DNA from: Novosphingobium sp. BW1
GTDB lineage: Bacteria; Pseudomonadota; Alphaproteobacteria; Sphingomonadales; Sphingomonadaceae
Assembly: GCF_008107685.1 (NCBI RefSeq)
Contig: NZ_VIRF01000081.1
Span: 1-64,000, forward strand
Direction: 5' to 3'
Length of the DNA stretch: 64,000 bases
Below the pieces are notes generated by a model. The model saw nothing but the letters and a program-made list of their open reading frames with translations, searched no databases and had not been told where the DNA came from. Positions within the stretch are counted from its first letter, which is position 1; each line of letters starts with the position of its first letter. Below, in pieces: positions 8,326-15,070 of this stretch. Made by a program: the position numbers and the translations under genes.

Positions 8326-8808
8326 ATGGCAGACGCACGGATCTTCGCCGATCTCAAGGCCGACCACGACCGTCACCGCGACATACTGGCCAAGCTCGGC
8401 GATACGCACGGGAACAGCGAGGAGCGCCGCACGCTCTTCGCTGCCCTCAGCAAAGAACTGCAGGCCCACGCCGCCGCTGAAGAAGAATCGCTTTATGCGG
8501 CCATGCTTGCCGCGCCCAAGCTGCGCGATGAAGCGCGCCACTCAGTCGCCGAACACAAGGAGATCGACGATTTCCTCGCCGAACTGGCCGACACCGACAT
8601 GAGCAGCAACGCCTGGCTGATGACCTTCAAGGACATGCGCCATCGCTACCTGCACCACATTGAGGAGGAGGAGGAGGACATGTTCCCCGCCGCCGCAGAA
8701 GGCCTTAGCGCCGAAACCGAGGCCAAGATCGCCAAGGTCTTCGAAAAGCGCAAGCCCAAGGAGCTGGAACTCGCCGAGGACCAGGGCCCGGGTGACGAGC
8801 GCGAGTAA
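8326..8808 (+). CDS. hemerythrin HHE-domain protein
   Basis: Predicted non-heme di-iron, four-helix protein of 160 aa, probably cytoplasmic. The metal-ligand pattern is visible: DHDRHRD near residue 14, HAAAEEESLY near 48, AEHKEID near 80 and HHIEEEEEDMFP near 112. The acidic, lysine-rich tail lacks further domains. The start at 8326 is preceded by GGAG about 10 nt upstream; the frame is open further upstream but overlaps the bphP end. It is a likely stress gene that could bind oxygen or iron or repair iron-stressed proteins; the exact function is not deducible. A weak EcfG-type promoter precedes it and a strong terminator follows. Confidence 0.85.
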   Translation: MADARIFADLKADHDRHRDILAKLGDTHGNSEERRTLFAALSKELQAHAAAEEESLYAAMLAAPKLRDEARHSVAEHKEIDDFLAELADTDMSSNAWLMTFKDMRHRYLHHIEEEEEDMFPAAAEGLSAETEAKIAKVFEKRKPKELELAEDQGPGDERE

Positions 8809-8911
8809 GGCATACCACAGACACCGGGCGAGCGCCCCCCACCGCGCTCGCTCCGTACCTTTGGGAGAGAGAGCGAACCGTCATCCCCCGCCGGGATCGC
8901 TCCTTGAGAGG

Positions 8912-8945
8912 AGGCCTCTTTCGTTATGCGGAAGAGGCCTTTTTT
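8912..8945 (+). terminator. rho-independent terminator after the hemerythrin gene
   Basis: AGGCCTCTT (8912-8920) pairs with AAGAGGCCT (8932-8940) and is followed by a T-run. The interval 8809-9108 holds no gene; it also contains GCGAGCG/CGCTCGC arms at 8828-8851 and a GGGAGCAG/CTGCTCCC palindrome at 9014-9030. Confidence 0.85.
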
Positions 8946-9050
8946 CGTAGGCGGGGCTCAGCAGCCCCGGCCACTCTACCGCCCCGCTCTTCCGCATGTA
9001 TTGCCAAAAAGTCGGGAGCAGACTGCTCCCTCCATTGGCCAACGCATGAA

Positions 9051-9084
9051 AAAGGGCGCCGTCCCTCTTGGAACAGCGCCCTTT
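9051..9084 (-). terminator. terminator of the single-domain response regulator gene
   Basis: AAAGGGCGC (9051-9059) and GCGCCCTTT (9076-9084) form a stem with T/A runs on both sides, so it can stop transcription in either direction. It lies just downstream of the minus-strand response regulator. Confidence 0.8.
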
Positions 9085-9108
9085 TTTGAAGGCAGGATGA
9101 TCCCGAGC

Positions 9109-9528
9109 CTAGCTCGAAGCCATCGAAAGCTTGTCGAGACCGGCCGGACGGGATCCCTCCGGGCACCCATCCAAGACATAGCGGATAGCCGCAAGGATCG
9201 ATTCCGGTCCGAATGGTTTCTGGACCACGCCCACCGCGCGCGACGCCGGATCGCCAATCTGCGCCGGGTTGGCCGTGACGTAGATCACATGGGCCCCGAA
9301 CTTGTCGCACAGATCACGCGCCACTCCCGGTCCGGTCAGTCCGTCACGCAGATTGAGATCGACCAAAGCAATGTCCGGGCGCACCCGGTTTTGCGACAGC
9401 GCATCGAGCGCCGAGCGTTCGCTTACGGTTCCGACCACCGCGTGCCCCCCATCCATAAGGATATCTTCAAGCTGCAGGGCGAGCAGAAATTCGTCTTCGA
9501 CAATCAGGATATTGGCCGCGTGGGGCAT
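9109..9528 (-). CDS. single-domain response regulator
   Basis: Stand-alone receiver, 139 aa, with no output domain. The acidic pocket is in NILIVEDEF, the phospho-acceptor is Asp57 in ALVDLNLRDG, the switch Thr is in VIYVTANP and the Lys is in QKPFG. The sequence resembles the PhyR receiver more than a CheY type. The start is taken at MPHAAN (9528); an upstream in-frame extension would overlap the sigma factor gene and looks non-coding. It lies downstream of the second EcfG-like gene with a 64-nt gap holding a CCCCTTTTAAGGGG-like element, so it may be co-transcribed. A likely role is a phosphate sink or adaptor between HWE kinases and PhyR. Confidence 0.85.
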   Translation of the reverse strand: MPHAANILIVEDEFLLALQLEDILMDGGHAVVGTVSERSALDALSQNRVRPDIALVDLNLRDGLTGPGVARDLCDKFGAHVIYVTANPAQIGDPASRAVGVVQKPFGPESILAAIRYVLDGCPEGSRPAGLDKLSMASS

Positions 9529-9592
9529 GGGGACACAAGGATCCAGCTGGGGCGAAGCCCCCTTAAAAGGGGCACACCGAATGAGTGGGAAA

Positions 9593-10228
9593 TCAGGCCG
9601 CGATGCGGCGCAGCTCCTCGACGTTGGAAACCTTGCCCAGTTCGGCAAAGAAGGCGTCGATCGCCTCGCCGGTAAGCACGAATTCATGGCGCGAGTCCGG
9701 CAGCTGGCCCGACTCGATGATCTTGGAAAGCATGGCCCGCGCGCGGCAGATCCGGCTCTTCACCGTGCCCAGCGCAATATCGCAAATGCTCGCGATTTCC
9801 TCGTAGGAAAGATGGCCCGCAGCGACCAGTATGAGTGCTTCACGATAGTTGGCCGGGATCGCCTCCAGAGCGCGCAGGACATCGGCCAGCTCGATAGCGC
9901 TTTCCTGGGTCGCATCAGTGCGCAGGATACGCTCAGCAGCCAGTTCATCGTATTCGCCATGGAAGCGCGCGCGGCGTGCCTCGGAATAGAAATGGTTACG
10001 CAGAATCGTGAAGGTCCAAGCCTTGAAGTTGGTGCCCGCGGCATAACGCTCGCGTGCAGCCCAAGCCCGCAACATCGCCTCCTGTGCCAGATCGTCGGCC
10101 CGATCGCGGTTGCCACAAAGGCCCCGTGCAAAGGCACGCAGGTGCGGCGCGACGTCGGCAAGCGCGCGCTTGAACTCTTCGTCCGAAAGCGCCGTGGTTT
10201 CGCCGGCTTCGCTAAGCTGTGCGGTCAT
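9593..10228 (-). CDS. EcfG-like ECF sigma factor (second copy)
   Basis: RNA polymerase sigma factor, 211 aa. Region 2 shows HLRAFARGLCGNRDRADDLAQE and FKAWTFTILRNHF; region 4 shows YREALILVAAGHLSYEEIAS and LGTVKSRICRAR. Both halves closely resemble the EcfG at 14430-14960, but this copy has a longer linker and an extra tail of about 35 residues ending in EELRRIAA. The start at 10228 has a strong GGAGGG about 10 nt upstream. Its own promoter fits the EcfG consensus (10264-10289), implying auto-amplification or a cascade under the primary EcfG. The gene is divergent from phyR. Confidence 0.9.
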   Translation of the reverse strand: MTAQLSEAGETTALSDEEFKRALADVAPHLRAFARGLCGNRDRADDLAQEAMLRAWAARERYAAGTNFKAWTFTILRNHFYSEARRARFHGEYDELAAERILRTDATQESAIELADVLRALEAIPANYREALILVAAGHLSYEEIASICDIALGTVKSRICRARAMLSKIIESGQLPDSRHEFVLTGEAIDAFFAELGKVSNVEELRRIAA

Positions 10229-10263
10229 CTGGATTACCCTCCGTTGAATTCCGTTATGAGGCC

Positions 10264-10289
10264 AACGTGAAGCGGGCGTGAAAAGTTCC
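10264..10289 (-). promoter_or_regulatory. EcfG-type promoter of the second EcfG-like sigma gene
   Basis: On the minus strand GGAAC (10289-10285) is followed after 17 nt by CGTT (10267-10264), 36 nt upstream of the ATG at 10228. Spacing and both hexamers fit the EcfG consensus. Confidence 0.75.
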
Positions 10290-10422
10290 GGAATGCACAC
10301 ATCGCATGGTCCATCAGCGACAAAGCGCTCCATGCGTGCGATGAATTGAAATTCTCACGTGCAACCACCGCACAATCGAAAAAAACCTTTCTTCGGGGGA
10401 ACACATGCCGCGCCCAAACTTT

Positions 10423-10456
10423 GAGGCCTCCGATCATGCTCGTGATCGGAGGCCTC
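10423..10456. repeat. strong isolated hairpin in the phyR upstream region
   Basis: GAGGCCTCCGATCA (10423-10436) and TGATCGGAGGCCTC (10443-10456) are perfect reverse complements with a 6-nt loop. Only two T residues follow on the plus strand. No gene ends here, so it may terminate a small RNA or shape the phyR leader; this is unresolved. Confidence 0.6.
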
Positions 10457-10764
10457 TTGGGATCAGGTTGACGCCGGATCGCGGGGGGTGGGGGTGGTCC
10501 CGGCGGCAACACAGGCGTAACGCCGCTTCCGGAAATTCGTTCCCGGGATCGGCCGCGCGGAGGAAAAATTTTGATGTTGCTCTCAAGGCAGCTCCGCGCC
10601 AGACCTTGAACGAGGTTCGCGCGCCAAAGCTGGCTAGGGAAAGGCCCGGACATCCCGTTCCGGTACAGCCCCAGCCCGATCGCGCCGCGCCCGACGCCGT
10701 TCCCCTCTTCAGGGAGCACGGACGGGTACACAGGAAATACAGATTGCAAGGACGAGGAATACGG

Positions 10765-11562
10765 ATGTCCGTCTCAGATCAGATCGCACTGCAGCTTCCC
10801 TATCTACGCCGCTATGCACGTGCGCTCACCGGCTCCCAGCAGTCCGGCGATACCTATGTGCGCGCAACGCTTGAGGCCGCGCTGGCCGATACCGAACTGC
10901 GTAGCTCCATCGCACGGAGCCGCGCGGCCCTTTACGGGGCTTTCACCCGGATATGGACGACCGGCCACGTCGAAGGTGAACTCGGCTCTGATCTTGCCGA
11001 CAACCGTCATGAGCAGGCCGCCCAGGCGCGTCTCTCGACAATTGCCCCGACCCACCGCCAGGCTCTGCTCCTAAACACGGTGGAGGAATTCAGCCGCGAG
11101 GATACCGCCGCGATCCTCGACGTCACGCCCGACGCCGTCGACGCCCTGATCGGGCAGGCCATTGCCGAGATTGAGGGCGAAAGCGCAACCCGCGTCCTCA
11201 TCATCGAGGACGAGCCCCTGATATCGATGCAGCTCGAAAGCCTCGTCTCGGATGTGGGCCACACGGTTGTGGGCACCGCGGCCACGCGCACGCAGGCCCT
11301 TGAAATGTTCGAGCGCGAACCCGCCGGGCTCGTCCTCGCCGACATCCAGCTGGCCGACGGCAGCTCGGGGATCGACGCGGTGGAAGACCTGCTTAAGTTT
11401 GGTGACGTGCCGGTGATCTTCATCACCGCTTATCCTGAACGCCTGCTCACCGGCGAACGCCCGGAGCCTACCTACCTCGTGACCAAGCCGTTCAAGGAGG
11501 CAACCGTGCGCGCCGCGATCAGCCAGGCGCTGTTCTTCGGTTCGAGCAAGCCCCTAGGCTGA
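10765..11562 (+). CDS. phyR: general stress response regulator PhyR
   Basis: Master regulator of the alphaproteobacterial general stress response, 265 aa. Residues 1-135 are a sigma-factor-like (EcfG-mimic) domain; residues 142-262 are a receiver with IIEDEP, phospho-acceptor Asp193 in LVLADIQLADGSSG, Thr in FITAYPER and Lys in TKPF. When phosphorylated, PhyR sequesters the anti-sigma factor NepR and so frees EcfG (established for the family). The start at 10765 follows AGGACGAGGA; the longer upstream frame is not similar to PhyR. Its partners nepR and ecfG lie 2.7 kb away, and two HWE kinases flank it. A strong bidirectional terminator follows. Confidence 0.95.
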   Translation: MSVSDQIALQLPYLRRYARALTGSQQSGDTYVRATLEAALADTELRSSIARSRAALYGAFTRIWTTGHVEGELGSDLADNRHEQAAQARLSTIAPTHRQALLLNTVEEFSREDTAAILDVTPDAVDALIGQAIAEIEGESATRVLIIEDEPLISMQLESLVSDVGHTVVGTAATRTQALEMFEREPAGLVLADIQLADGSSGIDAVEDLLKFGDVPVIFITAYPERLLTGERPEPTYLVTKPFKEATVRAAISQALFFGSSKPLG

Positions 11563-11585
11563 GGCTCCAGCTTCCACGTTCCTGC

Positions 11586-11622
11586 AAAAAAGGGGCCGTC
11601 CTAGTGGGACGGCCCCTTTTTT
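11586..11622. terminator. bidirectional rho-independent terminator
   Basis: A six-A run, then GGGGCCGTCC, a short loop, GGACGGCCCC and a six-T run form a symmetric hairpin between the convergent phyR and the unknown gene at 11644. It can end transcription from both sides. Confidence 0.9.
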
Positions 11623-11643
11623 CATGTCCGCAGGCGGCGAGCC

Positions 11644-12036
11644 TCAGGCCGCGAGCGACAGCTCCGCTTCGACCAGCGCCTGCGCATAGGCCGCAAGGAG
11701 AGCGAGAGCAGGTGTGCGCGCTGTCGCGGTGGCCTCGGCACCATTGCGTCTATCGAGCCGCACGCTCGCACAGGCCAGTGCACCACGTCCCGCCTGCGAA
11801 ATCATCCTGGCACAGTACCCCGGCAACAACGCAAGAGCCGCATCGGTATAGGCATCCACGGAGAGAAAACGGGCGGCGCGAGCCTCCGCGCGCGCATTGA
11901 GGCCCTGGTGCTTGCTGAGGAACTGCATCATCGCCACTAGGCAGGCGCCCTGCTGCTGGTCCTCGGCATCGCTGCAGAAAAGCGCAATCTCGTCCGCCTG
12001 CGCAAGCCAACGGCTGGCCCTGATGGTGCAACCCAT
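11644..12036 (-). CDS. hypothetical protein in the general stress locus
   Basis: I do not recognise this 130-residue protein. It is alanine-rich (about a quarter of residues), probably alpha-helical and soluble, with no signal peptide or clear membrane segment. Four cysteines are spread through it (MGCTIRASRW, LFCSDAED, GACLVAMM, PGYCARM), plus ALACASV. The ATG at 12036 is chosen because AGAAGGA lies about 10 nt upstream; the frame continues upstream without a good start. It sits between phyR and the CHASE-HWE kinase in the same orientation as the kinase, with its own terminator, so a link to stress signalling is possible by position only. Confidence 0.6.
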   Translation of the reverse strand: MGCTIRASRWLAQADEIALFCSDAEDQQQGACLVAMMQFLSKHQGLNARAEARAARFLSVDAYTDAALALLPGYCARMISQAGRGALACASVRLDRRNGAEATATARTPALALLAAYAQALVEAELSLAA

Positions 12037-12214
12037 GTCTCGTTTTCCTTCTGGTCTTGTTCTCGGCTCTGGTTGCGGCTGCGACCCGCTTTTGCGCTGC
12101 AGCATTACCAGGGCCCGAAAGCAAGCCTCGGAAAAATACCTAAGAAGCAACTATATATCTGAAAACGATGGAGAAGCGCCGCGCAGCTGAATTTTCCCGG
12201 CAGGCCCCTCAAGG

Positions 12215-13936
12215 CTACTGGCTACGCAGGACGAAATCGCGAGAGACACGCACCGGAACCTTGAGTTCGCACTCAACGCCGCCAGGCTTGAACTCGAGAT
12301 TGACCTGCGACTTCAACTCATGCGCCACGATCTTCTCGATAAGATCGCGCCCGAAGCCACGCTTGACCGGTTCGGTCACCGGCGGGCCGCCCTTTTCGCG
12401 CCAACGGATTGTTGCCCGATCATGACAGATGAGAGCCCAGTCGACGTAAACCCGGCCTTCGCCGACACTGAGCGCGCCGTACTTGGCTGCATTGGTCGCC
12501 AACTCGTGGATGGCGAGGCCCAGTGACATCGCATCGTTGGGTGCAAGCTTGATGTCGGGGCCCGACATCTCGACGTGGCTCTCGCTGCCTTCCATGTACG
12601 GCGCCAGCTCGGAGGCCACGACATCGCCCAGGGCCGCGAAGCCCCAGTCCGATTGCGAAAGGAGGTCATGCGTAGCCGACAGCGCACGGATGCGCGCGGT
12701 CAGACTGTCGGTGAAGTCATCGATATCCCTAGAGCGGCGCCGAGTCAGCGCGGCGATCGACAGCACATTGGCCAGCGTGTTCTTCACGCGGTGGTTGAGT
12801 TCACGCGTCAGCGAATCCCGGATCGAGGCCTGGCTGCGCAACCATTCGAGCACCCGTCGGTCTTCGGCGGCACGCTTGGTGATAAGCCGCCCGATGGCCA
12901 TGACCATGAGCGAGGCGATTGCCCCGAAAAACAGCGTGATGCGCGAAAGCGGCGAGAGCAGACGGCTCTTCTTGTCGCGCACCTGCAGCACCCAATGGTG
13001 CCCTGCGACTTCCAGACGGCGGGCCAGCATGGGCCCGCCGGTCCCCTCGACACGGTGCTCGGCGAGCAGATTGGCCGGATCCACCTTCTCGTCGTAGATC
13101 GCCATCTCAAGGCGCGAACTGGAGAAAAGCTCACTTGCCGAATCGAGAAATTCGCTCGCCTCGAACGGCGAATAGATGAACCCCTTGACCCGTTTGCCTC
13201 CCCATGTGTCGACAAGAACGGGCATGTAGATCAGGAACCCGGCCGAATCATCTCCGCGACCGTTCTGGATCAGACGAACCTTGCCCGAGGCAATCGGTTG
13301 CGCCAGCTCCATCGCCTTTTCCATCGCGGCGCGGCGCACGTCTTCCGAATACATATCGTAGCCGATCGCGCGCAGGTTGGCGGCGCTTGCAGGACGCAAA
13401 TAGACAATGGGCGCCACCAATTCGTCGCCCGCTTCCGGACGCGGATGGACGAGAAAATCGACCCGCCCCGCCTCGGCCTCGGCCACTTCAAAGGCCGCCA
13501 GGTCCTTGCGCTGGACCAGAGGAGCCCAGCCAATCCCGAGCGATCCGTAGAGGTCTCCCTCGTGCTGCATGTCCCCGACGAATTCAGCGAACTGATCCTG
13601 GCTTACCTCCTTCTGCGTCGCGAAGAGCGCGCTGCCCGCGCGCAGCAAGGCAATAGTCTCGGTGGCACGGCGCTGCAGCGCGGACGAGACCTCGGTCATG
13701 CTGCTTTCCAACGCAAGGCGGCGCGTTTCACGGTCAGCGCGCTCAATCGCCATGACCGAGACAGCCGTCGTCACGCTTGCAATAACGAAGAGAAGGAATG
13801 GCCAGCCACGCGGATACTTGTGGAACCATGCCTGCTTTTCGACCCTGTCCAGCAGAGGCTGGTCAACCACCGTACATACCCCCAAGATCCGCTCCGGCCG
13901 ATCTTCGGCCGCTTCGTGCGGTGCAAATTCGTCCAT
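12215..13936 (-). CDS. CHASE-domain membrane sensor HWE histidine kinase
   Basis: Predicted inner-membrane sensor kinase, 573 aa. A TM helix at about 44-64 and a second at about 333-352 bracket a periplasmic CHASE domain (about 80-310, including LYGSLGIGWAPLVQR and LRAIGYDMYSED). The HWE core follows, with phospho-acceptor His382 in TRELNHRVKNTLANVLSIA, the N-box IHELATNAAKYGALSVGEG and WREKGGPPV. HWE/HisKA_2 kinases of this layout phosphorylate PhyR in related bacteria (PhyK/PhyP-like role), and the gene sits divergent to nepR-ecfG, so it is a strong candidate for the PhyR kinase. Its upstream palindromic site is a candidate EcfG promoter, which would make feedback. Confidence 0.9.
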   Translation of the reverse strand: MDEFAPHEAAEDRPERILGVCTVVDQPLLDRVEKQAWFHKYPRGWPFLLFVIASVTTAVSVMAIERADRETRRLALESSMTEVSSALQRRATETIALLRAGSALFATQKEVSQDQFAEFVGDMQHEGDLYGSLGIGWAPLVQRKDLAAFEVAEAEAGRVDFLVHPRPEAGDELVAPIVYLRPASAANLRAIGYDMYSEDVRRAAMEKAMELAQPIASGKVRLIQNGRGDDSAGFLIYMPVLVDTWGGKRVKGFIYSPFEASEFLDSASELFSSSRLEMAIYDEKVDPANLLAEHRVEGTGGPMLARRLEVAGHHWVLQVRDKKSRLLSPLSRITLFFGAIASLMVMAIGRLITKRAAEDRRVLEWLRSQASIRDSLTRELNHRVKNTLANVLSIAALTRRRSRDIDDFTDSLTARIRALSATHDLLSQSDWGFAALGDVVASELAPYMEGSESHVEMSGPDIKLAPNDAMSLGLAIHELATNAAKYGALSVGEGRVYVDWALICHDRATIRWREKGGPPVTEPVKRGFGRDLIEKIVAHELKSQVNLEFKPGGVECELKVPVRVSRDFVLRSQ

Positions 13937-14016
13937 GCCATGGCATGCCGCCCGCCTCCAGCCTACCCATTAATTTCTTCTAATTCGGCGGCATGTTGCG
14001 AGACACTTGTCATTCG

Positions 14017-14043
14017 GGAACCATGCAGCCCCCCAATGGTTCC
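14017..14043. promoter_or_regulatory. palindromic, possibly bidirectional EcfG-type promoter
   Basis: GGAACCAT (14017-14024) and ATGGTTCC (14036-14043) form an inverted repeat. On either strand the order reads GGAAC, 17 nt, GTT, which fits the EcfG spacing with GGTT instead of CGTT at -10. On the plus strand it points at nepR-ecfG (leader about 200 nt) and on the minus strand at the CHASE kinase (about 75 nt). The remaining interval 13937-14251 has no gene. Confidence 0.55.
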
Positions 14044-14251
14044 GTGTGTAAGAGCAATTTGAGCAGCACTTCGCAGCTGTATCCGCCCGCAGGTCAGCCC
14101 GTTCAGGCAACCCGGGCGACGAGAATGACACAAGCGATCCGGGCGCGTCTCGCCCGGCACGCTGGGGGAAGAATTGCGCGGCACACTGCCCGTGCAAGGC
14201 TTGACCGGCGTGCCTACGGGCCGCAAGGAGCTTTGAAGCAAGGAGTCAGCT

Positions 14252-14437
14252 TTGGACCACCCCAAATCGAATGGCCAACCCGGCGAGATACCGGGTCTCC
14301 CGCCGGAGGTTCGCCGCGACGGCGAGCCCGGCTGGGCCGGTGGATTGAGGAAGCTGTACAACTCCGTGGTGGATGAACCGCTGCCGGACAGCTTCCAGGA
14401 TCTCCTGAAGAAGCTGGACGACGGCGACGATGCCTGA
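14252..14437 (+). CDS. nepR: anti-sigma factor NepR
   Basis: Small anti-sigma factor that holds EcfG inactive until phospho-PhyR binds it. It is 61 aa, starting at TTG with AAGGAG seven nt upstream. The NepR signature is present: GLRKLYNSVVDEPLPDSFQ, the conserved helix that binds PhyR and EcfG, followed by an acidic lysine-rich end (DLLKKLDDGDD). The stop overlaps the ecfG start by 8 nt, so inhibitor and sigma factor are made together. The N-terminus is short, proline/glycine-rich and probably disordered. Confidence 0.92.
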   Translation: MDHPKSNGQPGEIPGLPPEVRRDGEPGWAGGLRKLYNSVVDEPLPDSFQDLLKKLDDGDDA

Positions 14438-14960
14438 GCGGATAACGCCTCCCTCGGGCGACGAGGCATTCCGCCGCGAACTCATGGGGGTGCTGCCGCA
14501 CCTTCGCGCTTTCGCACGCGGCCTGTGCGGCCGTCATGACTTTGCCGATGACCTGGTCCAGGAAACCGCGGTCAAGGCCTGGACCGCGCGCGAGCGTTAC
14601 CAGGTCGGCACCAACATGCGCGCCTGGACCTTCGCGATCCTGCGCAACCACTACCTGTCCGAGCTGCGCAAGTCCAAGCGCCACACCGACGTCGAAGACG
14701 CAGACATGGAGCGTATGCTGGTCATGGAAGCGGACCAGGAGGGGCCGGTCCATCTGGGCGACATGGAAGCCGCGCTTCAGAAACTGGCGCCCGAACGGCG
14801 CGAAGCCGTCCTGCTGGTGGGCGCTTCGGGCTTCAGTTATGAAGAGGCAGCCGATATCGCAGGTTGTCCGATCGGTACGATGAAGAGCCGCGTGGCCCGT
14901 GCCCGCACCGATCTTACCCGCATGCTGGCCGACGAACCCGAGAAAATCGGGGCGCGCTAA
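14430..14960 (+). CDS. ecfG: general stress ECF sigma factor EcfG
   Basis: Sigma factor of the general stress response, 176 aa. Region 2 has HLRAFARGLCGRHDFADDLVQET and MRAWTFAILRNHYLSE; region 4 has ERREAVLLVGASGFSYEEAADIAGCPIGTMKSRVARAR. It overlaps nepR by 8 nt (ATGCCTGA), the arrangement typical of nepR-ecfG pairs. Compared with the paralogue at 9593-10228 it lacks the C-terminal extension and matches the usual EcfG length, so I take it as the primary EcfG. It should drive the GGAAC/CGTT sites seen in this window. Confidence 0.93.
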   Translation: MPERITPPSGDEAFRRELMGVLPHLRAFARGLCGRHDFADDLVQETAVKAWTARERYQVGTNMRAWTFAILRNHYLSELRKSKRHTDVEDADMERMLVMEADQEGPVHLGDMEAALQKLAPERREAVLLVGASGFSYEEAADIAGCPIGTMKSRVARARTDLTRMLADEPEKIGAR

Positions 14961-14980
14961 CCTTTGTAACCCCTCGGCAT

Positions 14981-15021
14981 GGCAGTGTCCTGCGGACCTT
15001 TAATCGGGCAGGACACTTGCC
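14981..15021 (+). terminator. hairpin after ecfG
   Basis: GGCAGTGTCCTGC (14981-14993) pairs with GCAGGACACTTGCC (15008-15021) with one bulge, shortly after the ecfG stop. There is no U-tract, so termination efficiency is uncertain. Confidence 0.5.
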
Positions 15022-15070
15022 AAGCGTCTAGGCAGCCGCTCTAGTATCTCCTTGTAATAGGGGGGGACTG

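Larger units (their letters stand above)
10229..10764. other. divergent promoter interval between the second sigma gene and phyR
   Basis: This interval of 536 nt has no credible gene. It carries the EcfG-type promoter of the minus-strand sigma gene, a 14-bp-stem hairpin at 10423-10456, and an AGGACGAGGA ribosome-binding region just before phyR. I found no clean GGAAC-N16/17-CGTT site pointing towards phyR. The open frames crossing it on both strands are proline/arginine-rich shadows. Confidence 0.5.

Noticed and set aside
10234-10749. 171-codon minus-strand ORF in the phyR upstream gap
   Set aside because: It is proline/arginine-rich and crosses a promoter and a strong hairpin, with no recognisable domain.
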